Part shown: one piece after another, positions 9,114 to 18,663 of the stretch
Position numbering within the stretch: position 1 is the first letter of the stretch
Layout of the letters: every line of letters begins with the position of its first letter
Assembly: GCF_023062595.1 (NCBI RefSeq)
Contig: NZ_JALLAN010000022.1
Coordinates: 18,959 to 82,958 of the forward strand
DNA length: 64,000 nt
Origin: Arthrobacter rhizosphaerae
Lineage (GTDB): Bacteria > Actinomycetota > Actinomycetes > Actinomycetales > Micrococcaceae
Direction: 5' to 3'
Notes under the pieces: generated by a model
Databases searched by the model: none
What the model was told of the DNA's origin: nothing
What the model saw: only the letters and a program-made list of their open reading frames with translations
Program-made: the position numbers and the translations under genes

Positions 9114-10141
9114 GCCACGAAACCGTGAACCAGGAAACCATCACAACCACCCGTGTCATCGAGCTGGCATCCCGGCCCACAGGCCGTCCCGTGCCGGAGA
9201 ACTTCCGTCTCGCAGAAGCCGCCATCCCGGAATTGGAAGACGGCCAGGTACTCGTACGGAACCTTTTCATCTCGGTGGATCCCTACATGCGTGGCCGGAT
9301 GAATGACGTCAAGTCCTACTCTGCACCTTTTGGCGTAGGGGAAGCGCTCGACGGCGGCGCAATAGGTGAGGTCATCGCGTCCCGGTCCCCGGACCGGAAG
9401 GTGGGGGACGTCGTCGTGCATTCACTGGGCTGGCGTGAACACTCTGTTGCTGATGCGGGCTCCACCACCGTTGCCAGCACGGATCTTGCGCCCGCCTCCG
9501 CCTTCCTTGGTGCCCTCGGCATGACCGGCTTAACGGCTTACGCCGGCCTGTTGAAGGTGGCGGAGTTCAAGGAGGGCGACGCCGTTTTCGTTTCCGGAGC
9601 AGCCGGGGCAGTGGGCTCCTTGGTTGGCCAGATAGCCAAAGCAATGGGCGCGTCCCGCGTCATCGGTTCTGCTGGCTCGCAGGAGAAAGTGGACAGACTG
9701 CTTGAACTTGGTTTCGACGCGGCTTTCAACTACCACGACGGCCCTGTGAAGGATCAGCTGAAGGAAGCGGCCGGCGAGGCGGGGATCGACGTGTACTTCG
9801 ACAACGTGGGCGGCGAACACCTTGAGGCTGCATTGTCCGTGCTGAACGTCGGCGGGCGGGTGGCGATGTGCGGTGCGATTGCCCAGTACAACGCCACCGA
9901 GCCAACGCCCGCCCCGCACAACCTGATGCTGGCCATCGGGAAGCAGCTCACGTTGAGGGGATTCCTGGTAGGTGGCCAGCGGCAGCATGCAGCGGAATTT
10001 GCTTCCAGGATGTCCCGCTGGCTGGCCGATGGGACAATCCGGTATGACGAGACGGTCGTCGACGGCCTTGAGAACGCGCCGCAGGCATTTATGGACCTCC
10101 TCGATGGTGCAAACACAGGGAAAATGCTGGTTCGCATGTAG
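9110..10141 (+). CDS. NADP-dependent oxidoreductase (CurA/MDR family)
   Basis: Zinc-free medium-chain dehydrogenase/reductase, 343 residues, of the CurA/2-alkenal reductase (leukotriene B4 dehydrogenase-like) group, likely reducing conjugated carbonyls with NADPH. Landmarks are ISVDPYMRGRM near the N-terminus, the nucleotide-binding VSGAAGAVGSLVGQIAK and DVYFDNVGGEHLEAAL. The catalytic zinc Cys residues of true alcohol dehydrogenases are absent. The ATG overlaps the ohr stop (ATGA), so it is co-translated with ohr. Detoxifying aldehydes from lipid peroxides would suit that location; this is inference. Confidence 0.88.
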   Translation: MSHETVNQETITTTRVIELASRPTGRPVPENFRLAEAAIPELEDGQVLVRNLFISVDPYMRGRMNDVKSYSAPFGVGEALDGGAIGEVIASRSPDRKVGDVVVHSLGWREHSVADAGSTTVASTDLAPASAFLGALGMTGLTAYAGLLKVAEFKEGDAVFVSGAAGAVGSLVGQIAKAMGASRVIGSAGSQEKVDRLLELGFDAAFNYHDGPVKDQLKEAAGEAGIDVYFDNVGGEHLEAALSVLNVGGRVAMCGAIAQYNATEPTPAPHNLMLAIGKQLTLRGFLVGGQRQHAAEFASRMSRWLADGTIRYDETVVDGLENAPQAFMDLLDGANTGKMLVRM

Positions 10142-10401
10142 GTGCCCCGGCCGGTTTCCAGAGCCTGCCGTCATGTGACTTGCACCCGTGCCTACCCGTA
10201 GGTAACAAGTTCTCAACAATATGCCGATATGGCTTCCAGCGTGCGCCAGGACGTGTTCCAGGACACTAAAGTTGCTTATATCAGTGCGCTACGGCGCAGT
10301 GCTGCGAACCCATCAGTGAAAACAGAATTTCAGTGTGGAGCATTAGAAACGGACACTCATTGAACCGTCGTAGCGCCTATCTCTTTTTTCCTGGAGGAAC
10401 A

Positions 10402-11508
10402 TTGAAGAACTCACTGCGTGCAACCGTCAAGCGCGGTTCCATGGTTGGCGTCGCCACCGCAGGTGCGGCCGCTCTCCTGCTGACGGCTTGCGGGGCTCCC
10501 CCTGAGGCGGGGGGCCCGATTGCCACGGCCAGCGATTACGCCGGCTGCATCGTGTCAGACTCCGGTGGATTCGATGACCAGTCGTTCAACCAGTCCTCCT
10601 ATGAGGGCTTGAAGAAGGCCCAAGCGGACCTCGGCATTAAGGTCAACCAGGTTGAATCGAAGACCAACAGTGACTTCGAGCCGAACCTTAACGCCATGGT
10701 CACGGCAGGCTGCGACCTCACCGTCACGGTCGGATTCCTCCTCGGCGATGCCACGAAGAAGATCGCCACCGCCAACCCGGACAGCCACTTCGCTATCGTC
10801 GACTTCGCACACGACCCCGCCATCAGCAACGTCAAGCCGATCCGCTATGACACTTCTCAGGCCGCCTTCATGGCCGGGTACCTTGCTGCCGCAACCACCA
10901 AGACTGGAACAGTTGCCACCTTCGGCGGTATCAAGATCCCCACGGTCACCATCTTCATGGACGGCTACGCCGACGGCGTGAAGTACTACAACGAACAGAA
11001 GGGCAAGGACGTCAAGGTCCTTGGCTGGGACAAGGCTGCCCAGGACGGCAGCTTTACCGGTGACTTCGAAAAGCAGGACAAGGGCAAGCAGCTTACCCAG
11101 AACTTCCTGGATCAGGGTGCGGACATCGTCATGCCCGTTGCCGGTCCGGTCGGTAAGGGTTCTGCTGCTGCTCTGAAGGAAGCCAAGGCCGCAGGCAAGG
11201 ACGTCAAACTCATCTGGGTTGACTCTGACGGCTTCCTCACGGCTCCTGAGTACAAGGACATCATGCTGACCTCCGTGATGAAGGAGATGGGCGACGCCGT
11301 CGAGAACGTGGTGAAGGAAGACAAGGACGGCAAGTTCTCCAACACCCCGTACGTCGGTACCCTGGCTAACAACGGGGTCCTGCTTGCTCCCTTCCACGAC
11401 CTGGAATCGGCCGTACCGGCTGAGCTCAAGACGGAGCTGGAACAGATCAAGAAGGACATTGTGGACGGCAAGCTGAAGGTGGAGTCCGCCGCCAGCCCCA
11501 AGGTCTGA
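10402..11508 (+). CDS. BMP family nucleoside-binding lipoprotein
   Basis: Substrate-binding lipoprotein of the BMP/PnrA/TmpC family, the extracellular receptor of nucleoside ABC transporters. From the TTG at 10402, preceded by GGAGG at 10393, a basic N-terminus and hydrophobic helix end in the lipobox LLTAC. The mature protein begins with a Gly/Pro linker and the family motif DSGGFDDQSFNQSSYEGL, and contains GFLLGDATKKIA and IRYDTSQAAFMAGYLAA. Nearby double ATPase, two permeases and pyrimidine and purine salvage enzymes support nucleosides as substrate. An upstream extension is possible but would bury the signal peptide. A rho-independent hairpin follows. Confidence 0.93.
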   Translation: MKNSLRATVKRGSMVGVATAGAAALLLTACGAPPEAGGPIATASDYAGCIVSDSGGFDDQSFNQSSYEGLKKAQADLGIKVNQVESKTNSDFEPNLNAMVTAGCDLTVTVGFLLGDATKKIATANPDSHFAIVDFAHDPAISNVKPIRYDTSQAAFMAGYLAAATTKTGTVATFGGIKIPTVTIFMDGYADGVKYYNEQKGKDVKVLGWDKAAQDGSFTGDFEKQDKGKQLTQNFLDQGADIVMPVAGPVGKGSAAALKEAKAAGKDVKLIWVDSDGFLTAPEYKDIMLTSVMKEMGDAVENVVKEDKDGKFSNTPYVGTLANNGVLLAPFHDLESAVPAELKTELEQIKKDIVDGKLKVESAASPKV

Positions 11509-11534
11509 TCCCCAACGCCCTGATCCCAATGCAA

Positions 11535-11581
11535 GGCGCCGCCACCCGGACAGTTGTTACTGGACGGGCGGTGGCGCTTTT
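11535..11581 (+). terminator. terminator after the BMP lipoprotein gene
   Basis: GC-rich stem formed by GCGCCGCCACCCG and CGGGCGGTGGCGC with a 17-base loop, followed by TTTT. It may attenuate rather than end transcription, giving more receptor than transporter, since the transporter genes follow on the same strand. Confidence 0.75.
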
Positions 11582-11709
11582 CGTTGGCATTCTCCTTTTT
11601 CCGTTGTGCATGGCCTGGCTCTGCCCGCAGCGGCAGGTACTAGGCTGATGCTGCAGCCACATATCCCGTCCGGATAGATGCGCCGGACGCTTCGAGATTG
11701 GTCAGAGTT

Positions 11710-13311
11710 TTGAAACTTGAACTCAAGGGGATTACCAAACGCTTTGGCTCCCTGCTAGCCAACGATCACATTGATGTGGTTGTTGAACCCGGCCAGATTC
11801 ACTGCCTGTTGGGCGAGAACGGCGCCGGCAAGTCCACCCTGATGAACGTCCTCTACGGCTTGTACGAGCCCACCGACGGCGAAATCCTCATCGACGGCAA
11901 ACCGGTCACCTTCCGCGGGCCGGGAGACGCCATGGCAGCCGGCATTGGCATGGTGCACCAGCATTTTATGCTGGTGCCTGTTTTCACAGTTGCCGAAAAC
12001 GTCGCACTGGGCGCTGAAGCCACGAAAGCCGGCGGCTTCCTCAACCTGGACGATACCCGCCGGAAGATCAAGGAAATCTCTGACCGCTACGGGTTCGACG
12101 TCGATCCCGACGCCCTCGTGGAAGACCTCCCCGTGGGCGTCCAGCAGCGCGTCGAAATCATCAAGGCCCTGGTCCGCGACGCAAAGGTCCTCATCCTTGA
12201 TGAGCCGACGGCGGTGCTCACGCCGCAGGACACCGACGAGCTCCTTGACATCATGCGCCAGCTGAAAAGCGGCGGAACTTCCATCGTCTTCATCTCGCAT
12301 AAGCTCCGGGAGGTGAAGGCAGTCTCCGACACCATTACGGTGATCCGGCGCGGCAAGGTGGTGGGCACCGCTGCTCCCGGAGCCTCAACCACTGAACTGG
12401 CCTCCATGATGGTGGGCCGCTCCGTGAGCCTGACACTTGATAAAGAACCTGCCCGTCCCCAGGAAACCACCTTCGAGGTCAAGGACCTCACCGTGATTGC
12501 CCCCAGCGGGCAGCACGTGGTGGACGGAATCAGCTTCGACATCGCCAGGGGAGAAATCCTGGCGGTGGCCGGCGTCCAGGGAAACGGCCAAACGGAACTC
12601 ACCGAGGCGATTCTTGGCCTGCAGGAACGGGTCCACGGATCCATCCTGCTCGACGGCAAGGAACTCCTTGGCCGCAGCGTGAAGGAAGTGCTGCAGGCAG
12701 GCGTTGGATTCGTTCCCGAGGACCGGAAAGTGGACGGACTGATCGGCACCTTCTCCATCGCCGAGAACCTGGTACTGGACCTCTACGATCAGTCTCCCTT
12801 CGCCAAGGGAATCGGCATGAGCCCTGCCAAAGTCCTGGAAAACGCCACGTCCAGGATTGGTGAGTTTGATATCCGCACGCCATCCGGGTCGCTGGCCGCC
12901 GGCACTCTGTCCGGCGGCAACCAGCAGAAGGTGGTGATGGCGCGCGAACTGTCGCGTCCGCTCCGCCTTTTCATCGCATCCCAGCCAACCCGCGGCGTGG
13001 ACGTAGGCTCCATTGAGTTCCTGCACCGGCGAATCGTCGCCGAACGTGACAACGGCACTCCGGTAATGATCGTGTCCACTGAACTGGATGAGGTCATGGA
13101 ACTGGCGGATCGGATCGCAGTGCTCTACAAAGGCAAGCTGGTGGGGATTGTTCCAGCCGGCACCAGCAGGGACGTCCTTGGCCTCATGATGGCAGGTCTG
13201 TCTCCCGATGACGCAGCCCACGCCGACCGTGCCCACCATGATGGATCACTGGATGATGGACCATCCCCTGAACCCTCCACCTCCCGCGCCGAAGGAGGCG
13301 ATCATGACTGA
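11710..13311 (+). CDS. nucleoside ABC transporter ATP-binding protein (double ATPase)
   Basis: Two fused ABC ATPase domains in one chain of about 533 residues, the architecture used by BMP-dependent nucleoside importers and by RbsA-type sugar importers. Domain 1 has Walker A GENGAGKST, Walker B LILDEPTAVLT and the altered signature LPVGVQQRVEI. Domain 2 has a degenerate Walker A (GVQGNGQTE) and a good signature LSGGNQQKVV, so one ATP site is probably catalytically weak, as usual in this family. I prefer the TTG at 11710 (MKLELKGITKRFG) to the upstream TTG at 11698. The 3' end overlaps the first permease by eight bases. Confidence 0.92.
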   Translation: MKLELKGITKRFGSLLANDHIDVVVEPGQIHCLLGENGAGKSTLMNVLYGLYEPTDGEILIDGKPVTFRGPGDAMAAGIGMVHQHFMLVPVFTVAENVALGAEATKAGGFLNLDDTRRKIKEISDRYGFDVDPDALVEDLPVGVQQRVEIIKALVRDAKVLILDEPTAVLTPQDTDELLDIMRQLKSGGTSIVFISHKLREVKAVSDTITVIRRGKVVGTAAPGASTTELASMMVGRSVSLTLDKEPARPQETTFEVKDLTVIAPSGQHVVDGISFDIARGEILAVAGVQGNGQTELTEAILGLQERVHGSILLDGKELLGRSVKEVLQAGVGFVPEDRKVDGLIGTFSIAENLVLDLYDQSPFAKGIGMSPAKVLENATSRIGEFDIRTPSGSLAAGTLSGGNQQKVVMARELSRPLRLFIASQPTRGVDVGSIEFLHRRIVAERDNGTPVMIVSTELDEVMELADRIAVLYKGKLVGIVPAGTSRDVLGLMMAGLSPDDAAHADRAHHDGSLDDGPSPEPSTSRAEGGDHD

Positions 13312-14716
13312 GAAACACAAACACGTGGCAGACAATCATTCGAAGAAAACAGCCAAATCATCAGGCACCGACGATTCCGGGAACGCCACCAACGCCGCCG
13401 ATGCTCCTGCCCCGGCTGAAGATACTGCGGCTGCCGTATCGCTGGACACGGCCGGCGGTGCAATGGGCCCGTCAGCGGTGCCCGTTTCTGCCCAGAGTGG
13501 GACGCTGCCTGGCGGGCCGGACACCCTGCTCCGTAAGATTTTCACCGGCAGCGGCATGGTTTCCCTGCTGGCCGTTCTCCTGGCGTTGGTCCTGGGCGGT
13601 TTGCTCATCGCCAGTACTGACGAGCGGGTGGGAGCCACGGCCACCTACCTTTTTGCGCGGCCCACTGATTTCCTCCTGGCGGTATGGAATGCGGCCACAG
13701 GTTCCTATGTGGCCTTGTTCCAAGGGTCAGTGTTCAACCCGCGGGGGAACACAGCTGCCGCCCAGTTCGCCCCGTTCATGGAGACCCTCACCATCGCAAC
13801 GCCGCTGATCACGGCAGGCCTGGGTGTGGCGCTGGCTTTCCGTGCCGGCCTGTTCAACATAGGTGCGCAGGGCCAGATCATCATGGCAGGTATCCTCGCA
13901 GCCTGGGTCGGCTTTGCGCTTCACCTGCCGTTGGGGCTGCATCTCCTGCTGGTCCTCGCGGCGGGCGTCATCGGCGGTGCCATCTGGGGCGGCCTGGTGG
14001 GTTACCTCAAAGCACGTACCGGTGCGCATGAGGTGATTCTGACCATCATGTTCAACTACATCGCCCTCTACTTCCTGCGCTACCTGCTGAACACTCCCGC
14101 GTTCCAGCGTCCGGGGGAGACCAACCCTATTTCCCCGATCCTGGATCCCACCGCGGTTTACCCGCAGATACTCGGAACCCAGTACCGGCTCCACCTCGGA
14201 TTCATCCTGGCCATCGCCGCCACGGTACTGGTGTGGTGGCTCCTCAACCGCTCCACGATTGGCTTCGAGTTCCGGGCCGTGGGCGCCAACCCCAAGGCCG
14301 CGCTGACGGCTGGAATCAACGTTCCGCGTGCCACCATCCTGGTGATGGCGCTCGCAGGGGCCTTGGCTGGCATGTCCGGCGTAGCCCAGGTGGCGGGAAC
14401 CGAAAAGGTTCTCACGGACGGGGTCGCTGCCACCTACGGTTTTGACGCCATAACAGTGGCGCTGTTGGGACGTTCGACGCCGTGGGGGACGTTCGCCGCC
14501 GGCCTGCTGTTCGGCGCCTTCCGCGCCGGCGCCGTCCAGATGCAGATCCAGACCGGAACACCTATCGACATTGTCCTGGTGGTCCAGTCGCTCATCGTCC
14601 TCTTCATCGCAGCCCCGCCGCTTGTGCGGGCCCTCTTCGGGCTCAACCCGAGGCGGAAGAAAACGGCTACCGCCGGCAAGTCCACAGCGGCAGCCATCAC
14701 CGGAGGTGCAGCATGA
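13304..14716 (+). CDS. nucleoside ABC transporter permease 1
   Basis: Integral membrane permease of the BPD_transp_2 family, about 470 residues. The first roughly 80 residues are hydrophilic and low in complexity (Ala, Asp, Thr, Lys-rich); a run of about nine membrane helices follows. ALAFRAGLFNIGAQGQIIMAG and the EFRAVGANPKAALTAGI cytoplasmic loop, which docks to the ATPase, are diagnostic. The ATG at 13304 has GAAGGAGG just upstream. It overlaps both neighbours, so the transporter genes are translationally coupled. Confidence 0.92.
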   Translation: MTEKHKHVADNHSKKTAKSSGTDDSGNATNAADAPAPAEDTAAAVSLDTAGGAMGPSAVPVSAQSGTLPGGPDTLLRKIFTGSGMVSLLAVLLALVLGGLLIASTDERVGATATYLFARPTDFLLAVWNAATGSYVALFQGSVFNPRGNTAAAQFAPFMETLTIATPLITAGLGVALAFRAGLFNIGAQGQIIMAGILAAWVGFALHLPLGLHLLLVLAAGVIGGAIWGGLVGYLKARTGAHEVILTIMFNYIALYFLRYLLNTPAFQRPGETNPISPILDPTAVYPQILGTQYRLHLGFILAIAATVLVWWLLNRSTIGFEFRAVGANPKAALTAGINVPRATILVMALAGALAGMSGVAQVAGTEKVLTDGVAATYGFDAITVALLGRSTPWGTFAAGLLFGAFRAGAVQMQIQTGTPIDIVLVVQSLIVLFIAAPPLVRALFGLNPRRKKTATAGKSTAAAITGGAA

Positions 14717-16026
14717 GCACAACAACCACGGCACCCAGGCCCGGGACCCCTCAGCCGGGCTCTACCCGCATCCAAGGCTCATCAGCCAAGCCGGTTACCT
14801 GGAAAATACCTATCCTTCTGGCTGCACTTGGCCTTGTTGCCTTCGTCTTCTTCGGGCTCATGGGTCCCAACCAGACAGCAAAGTTCGGGATCTCCTCAGC
14901 GGGCGACTTCTTCCAGTTGCCAGTCATCGAAGTCCCGGCGTTCCTTGCGGGCATTGTGCTGTCCGTGGTCCTGCTCGGCCTGGCCGGCTATGCCGTGTAT
15001 CTCAAGACGAAGAGCCAGCACGTTCCGCGCTGGCTGCCTATTGCGTTCATCGTCGTGTTTGTCGTGGCCTTCCTGATCTGGCTGGTGGGAGGTGCCCGCA
15101 CCCCCAACATTTCCCTCGCCGGCCTTATCGCGGGGTCGGTGACACTGGCCGTCCCCCTGGTCTTCGGCTCCCTGTCAGGCGTCTTATGCGAGCGGGTGGG
15201 TGTGGTGAACATCGCCATCGAGGGCCAGCTGCTCGGCGGAGCCTTCACCGCCGCCATCGTGGCAAGCATTACCAAGAACCCCTTTGTCGGACTTCTGGCT
15301 GCGGCCGTAGCCGGCGCCCTCGTCTCAGTGGTTCTCGCCCTGTTCAGCATCAAATACCTTGTCAACCAGATCATTGTGGGCGTGGTTCTCAACGTCCTGG
15401 TGTCCGGCCTGACCGGATTCATGTTCAGCACTGTGATGCAGGCAGACCCGGAGCAGTTCAATTCGCCGGACAGGCTGCCTATTGTGGACATCCCCGTACT
15501 TTCCAGCATTCCCCTGATCGGGCCGATCCTCTTCAGGCAATCCGTGGTGGGCTACCTCATGTACATTGCGGTGATCGTGGTGTGGATCGGGCTGTTCAAA
15601 ACGAAGTGGGGCCTCCGGGTCCGTGCGGTGGGTGAACACCCCGAAGCGGCCGACACCTTGGGCATCAAGGTCAATGCCACCCGATTCTGGAATGTCACCC
15701 TGGGCGGTGCGGTTGCAGGCATCGGAGGCTCATTCTTCACGTTGGTGGCCATCGACAGTTTCACCAAGGAGATCTCCGGCGGACGCGGCTTCATCGCCCT
15801 GGCAGCCCTGATCTTCGGACGCTGGAACCCCATCGGCGCCTTCTTCGCAGCATTGCTGTTCGGTTTTGCGGATAACCTGCAAAGCATCGTGACCATCATC
15901 GGTACGCCCGTGCCGAGCCAGTTCATGGCAATGCTGCCGTACCTCGTGACAGTGCTGGCGGTGGCCGGGCTCGTGGGCCGCTCGCGGCCACCGGCTGCGA
16001 GCGGCATTCCGTACGTCAAGGGTTGA
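14713..16026 (+). CDS. nucleoside ABC transporter permease 2
   Basis: Second permease of the heterodimeric membrane domain, 437 residues, BPD_transp_2 family. After a short polar N-terminus come about nine to ten hydrophobic segments. CERVGVVNIAIEGQLLGGAF and LRVRAVGEHPEAADTLGI are the counterparts of the motifs in permease 1. The ATG overlaps the previous stop in ATGA, and the stop overlaps a possible TTG start of cdd. The gene order (receptor, ATPase, two permeases, deaminase, phosphorylase) is a standard actinobacterial nucleoside salvage operon. Confidence 0.92.
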   Translation: MSTTTTAPRPGTPQPGSTRIQGSSAKPVTWKIPILLAALGLVAFVFFGLMGPNQTAKFGISSAGDFFQLPVIEVPAFLAGIVLSVVLLGLAGYAVYLKTKSQHVPRWLPIAFIVVFVVAFLIWLVGGARTPNISLAGLIAGSVTLAVPLVFGSLSGVLCERVGVVNIAIEGQLLGGAFTAAIVASITKNPFVGLLAAAVAGALVSVVLALFSIKYLVNQIIVGVVLNVLVSGLTGFMFSTVMQADPEQFNSPDRLPIVDIPVLSSIPLIGPILFRQSVVGYLMYIAVIVVWIGLFKTKWGLRVRAVGEHPEAADTLGIKVNATRFWNVTLGGAVAGIGGSFFTLVAIDSFTKEISGGRGFIALAALIFGRWNPIGAFFAALLFGFADNLQSIVTIIGTPVPSQFMAMLPYLVTVLAVAGLVGRSRPPAASGIPYVKG

Positions 16027-16031
16027 CGGAG

Positions 16032-16436
16032 ATGACCATCACAGAAGTCGACTGGCAGGCTTTGGAGGCTGCCGCCGTCGCCGCCATGAACAACGCTTAC
16101 GCCCCCTACTCAAAGTTCCAGGTGGGGGCCGCGGCGCTCACTGCGGACGGCCGGATCGTCAGCGGCTGCAATGTGGAAAACGCCAGTTACGGTCTGAGCC
16201 TGTGCGCGGAATGTTCGTTGGTGGGCAACCTGCACATGACCGGAGGCGGACTGCTGCGTGCGTTCTATTGCGTGGACGGTGGTGGCCAAGTGCTCATGCC
16301 GTGCGGACGATGCCGCCAGCTGCTCTATGAGTTCCGCGCACCTGACATGGAACTTATGACCACCCAGGGAATCAAGACAATGGACCAGGTGCTTCCCGAT
16401 GCATTTGGCCCCCAACACTTGGAGGAAACCCGGTGA
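16032..16436 (+). CDS. cdd: cytidine deaminase
   Basis: Converts cytidine and deoxycytidine to uridine and deoxyuridine. It is about 134 residues with the homotetrameric-type motifs: AYAPYSKFQVGAA, GCNVENASYG, the CAE active-site motif and the PCGRCRQLL zinc ligands. The start is uncertain between an ATG at 16032 and an in-frame TTG at 16023 that overlaps the permease stop; neither has ideal ribosome-site spacing. The stop overlaps the deoA GTG. It acts on nucleosides brought in by the upstream ABC transporter. Confidence 0.95.
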   Translation: MTITEVDWQALEAAAVAAMNNAYAPYSKFQVGAAALTADGRIVSGCNVENASYGLSLCAECSLVGNLHMTGGGLLRAFYCVDGGGQVLMPCGRCRQLLYEFRAPDMELMTTQGIKTMDQVLPDAFGPQHLEETR

Positions 16437-17755
16437 CACTCACCCCAAACAAAACAGAGGCGTTCGACGCCGTCGACATCATCCGCATCAAACGGGACAA
16501 GGCTGTACTTAGCCCGGAGCAGATCGACTGGACCATCGACGCTTACACCCGGGGCGCCATTGCCGATGAGCAGATGGCGGCACTGAACATGGCCATCCTG
16601 CTCAACGGCATGGACCGGGCGGAAATCTCCCGCTGGACTGCCGCCATGATCGCCTCAGGCGAGCGGATGGACTTCTCTGCACTGCGGCGTCCCGACGGCG
16701 GCGTGAAGGCTACCAGCGACAAGCACTCCACAGGCGGCGTGGGGGACAAGATCACCCTTCCGCTGGCACCGCTCGTTGCTGTGTTCGGCGTCGCAGTGCC
16801 GCAACTCTCCGGCCGCGGGTTGGGCCACACCGGCGGCACCCTGGACAAGCTCGAATCCATCCCCGGCTGGCGTGCCGCGCTCAGCAACGAGGAGATGATG
16901 GCGCAACTTCAGGACGTTGGTGCCGTGATCTGTGCGGCCGGGGCCGGGCTGGCCCCTGCTGACAAGAAGCTGTACGCCCTGCGGGACGTTACCGGAACAG
17001 TGGAAGCCATTCCACTGATTGCTTCCTCCATCATGAGCAAGAAGATTGCTGAAGGTACCGGCTCACTTGTACTCGACGTCAAAGTGGGCAGCGGGGCCTT
17101 TATGAAGGATGAGGCACGGGCCCGCGAACTGGCGGAAACCATGGTGGCGCTGGGTAAGGACGCCGGGGTCAACACCGTGGCCCTGCTGACCAACATGAAC
17201 ACTCCGTTGGGTCTCACTGCAGGCAATGCGATCGAAGTAGAAGAATCGGTCGAGGTGCTTGCAGGCGGCGGTCCGGACGACGTCGTCGAACTGACCGTAA
17301 GGCTTGCCGAGGAGATGCTGGCGTGCGCAGGGGTACACGATGCGGATCCAAGGGCAGCTCTCAAGGACGGCCGGGCCATGGACGTCTGGAACCGCATGAT
17401 CGAGGCGCAGAGCGGGGATCCCCGTGCGGCGCTTCCGGTGGCCAAGGAGTCAGAAGTGATTTACGCGCCGGCCGACGGCGTGCTGGTAGAACTTGATGCC
17501 TTGGCTGTGGGGGTGGCCGCGTGGCGCCTTGGTGCTGGACGGGCCCGCAAAGAGGACCAGGTTCAAGCCGGTGCCGGTGTTCGAATGCACGCTAAACCGG
17601 GGGCGGCAGTGAGGGCAGGAGAGCCGCTGATGACACTGCTGACCGATACCCCGGAAAGATTTGCACGCGCCAAGGAAGCCCTTGAACACGCAGTGACCAT
17701 CGCCCCCGATGGTTCCCGGCCGGCACAGCAACTGATTATTGACCGCATAGCGTAG
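16433..17755 (+). CDS. deoA: thymidine phosphorylase
   Basis: Phosphorolyses thymidine or deoxyuridine to the base and deoxyribose-1-phosphate. The family signature SGRGLGHTGGTLDKLES is complete, preceded by KHSTGGVGDK (phosphate site) and followed by the SSIMSKKIAEG segment. Length of 440 residues fits the 430-440 typical of the pyrimidine phosphorylases. The GTG start at 16433 overlaps the cdd stop. Together with cdd it lets imported cytidine or thymidine enter carbon metabolism or base salvage. Confidence 0.95.
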   Translation: MTLTPNKTEAFDAVDIIRIKRDKAVLSPEQIDWTIDAYTRGAIADEQMAALNMAILLNGMDRAEISRWTAAMIASGERMDFSALRRPDGGVKATSDKHSTGGVGDKITLPLAPLVAVFGVAVPQLSGRGLGHTGGTLDKLESIPGWRAALSNEEMMAQLQDVGAVICAAGAGLAPADKKLYALRDVTGTVEAIPLIASSIMSKKIAEGTGSLVLDVKVGSGAFMKDEARARELAETMVALGKDAGVNTVALLTNMNTPLGLTAGNAIEVEESVEVLAGGGPDDVVELTVRLAEEMLACAGVHDADPRAALKDGRAMDVWNRMIEAQSGDPRAALPVAKESEVIYAPADGVLVELDALAVGVAAWRLGAGRARKEDQVQAGAGVRMHAKPGAAVRAGEPLMTLLTDTPERFARAKEALEHAVTIAPDGSRPAQQLIIDRIA

Positions 17756-17792
17756 GCAGGAGCGAACACGTTCCGCAGGCTGTTAGGAAACT

Positions 17793-18446
17793 GTGCAGGA
17801 AATCAACGACTTCATTCTCGCGGCGGCCGGGCAGCCCTGGGTCCTGTTCCTTGTGCTGGCCTGTTGCCTAATTGATGGGTTTTTCCCGCCCATTCCCAGC
17901 GAATCTGTGGTTGTTGGCCTTGCTGCTGTTGCGGCCACGGCGGATGTGCCCAACCCCTGGCTCCTCGCTCTGGTCGCAGCGCTCGGTGCGTTCAGCGGCG
18001 ACAACATCGCGTATCTGCTCGGCCGGGGCGTGGGGACAAACCGCTGGAGGTGGATGCGGGGCCGCCGGATGCAGAACGCATTCCGCTGGGCCGGACTTGA
18101 GTTGAGGAAACGGCCTGCCTCGCTGATCCTCGTAGCCCGGTTCGTTCCCATTGGCCGCGTTGCGGTCAATCTCACCGCGGGAGCCACGCATTTCCCGCAC
18201 GTGCGCTTTGTGCTTCTCACGGTGCTCTCAGCAATCCTGTGGGCCGCTTACTCCGTAGGAATCGGCCTGTTTTTCGGGCAGTGGTTCGAGGATAACCATC
18301 TGCTGGGGGCTGTGATCGCCATCATCTGCGCGGTGGGCCTTGGTATTGTGGTGGACCTTGTGATCACCAGGCTGCGCGGCAAGCTGCCGGAAGAGCCGGA
18401 TGAAGAGTCCGGCGAGCGTGAGGCTTCCCGCGAGGCCGGCGCTTGA
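17793..18446 (+). CDS. DedA family membrane protein
   Basis: DedA/SNARE-associated (VTT) family membrane protein, 217 residues, of the group now implicated in recycling lipid carriers such as undecaprenyl phosphate. Typical features are FFPPIPSES near residue 30, the GDNIAYLLGR motif and ARFVPIGRVAVNLTAG in the second half, followed by two membrane helices and an acidic tail. The GTG at 17793 starts about 37 bases after deoA, so it may be read with the nucleoside operon. It is a paralogue of the next gene. Confidence 0.87.
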   Translation: MQEINDFILAAAGQPWVLFLVLACCLIDGFFPPIPSESVVVGLAAVAATADVPNPWLLALVAALGAFSGDNIAYLLGRGVGTNRWRWMRGRRMQNAFRWAGLELRKRPASLILVARFVPIGRVAVNLTAGATHFPHVRFVLLTVLSAILWAAYSVGIGLFFGQWFEDNHLLGAVIAIICAVGLGIVVDLVITRLRGKLPEEPDEESGEREASREAGA

Positions 18447-18565
18447 GGACTCTGTCTCCAAGCTGGTGTTCAGCCTTAAGAGGTAGTTTTCCCTGATGGG
18501 ATATCAACCCGTAGGTGGATACTTCCAGTCGGTAGACAAAGATACGCTGAAACAGGTGTTTCCCC

Positions 18566-18597
18566 CGGCCGGGGCGTAGCGAACGACGCCCCGGCCG
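18566..18597. terminator. GC-rich hairpin between the two dedA-like genes
   Basis: Perfect 11-bp stem CGGCCGGGGCG/CGCCCCGGCCG with a 10-base loop. There is no T-run after it, so it may be a pause or processing structure rather than a strong terminator. Confidence 0.5.
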
Positions 18598-18663
18598 TGG
18601 GACACTGAAGAGCGATTTGCATCACATGCAGCTGAGAGTTTTTTCGTCTAGGAGAACCACCGC

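Noticed and set aside
10285..10298. TGCGC-TACG-GCGCA inverted repeat upstream of the BMP lipoprotein gene
   Set aside because: A short GC-rich palindrome of this kind is expected by chance in a high-GC genome; no matching second copy was seen.
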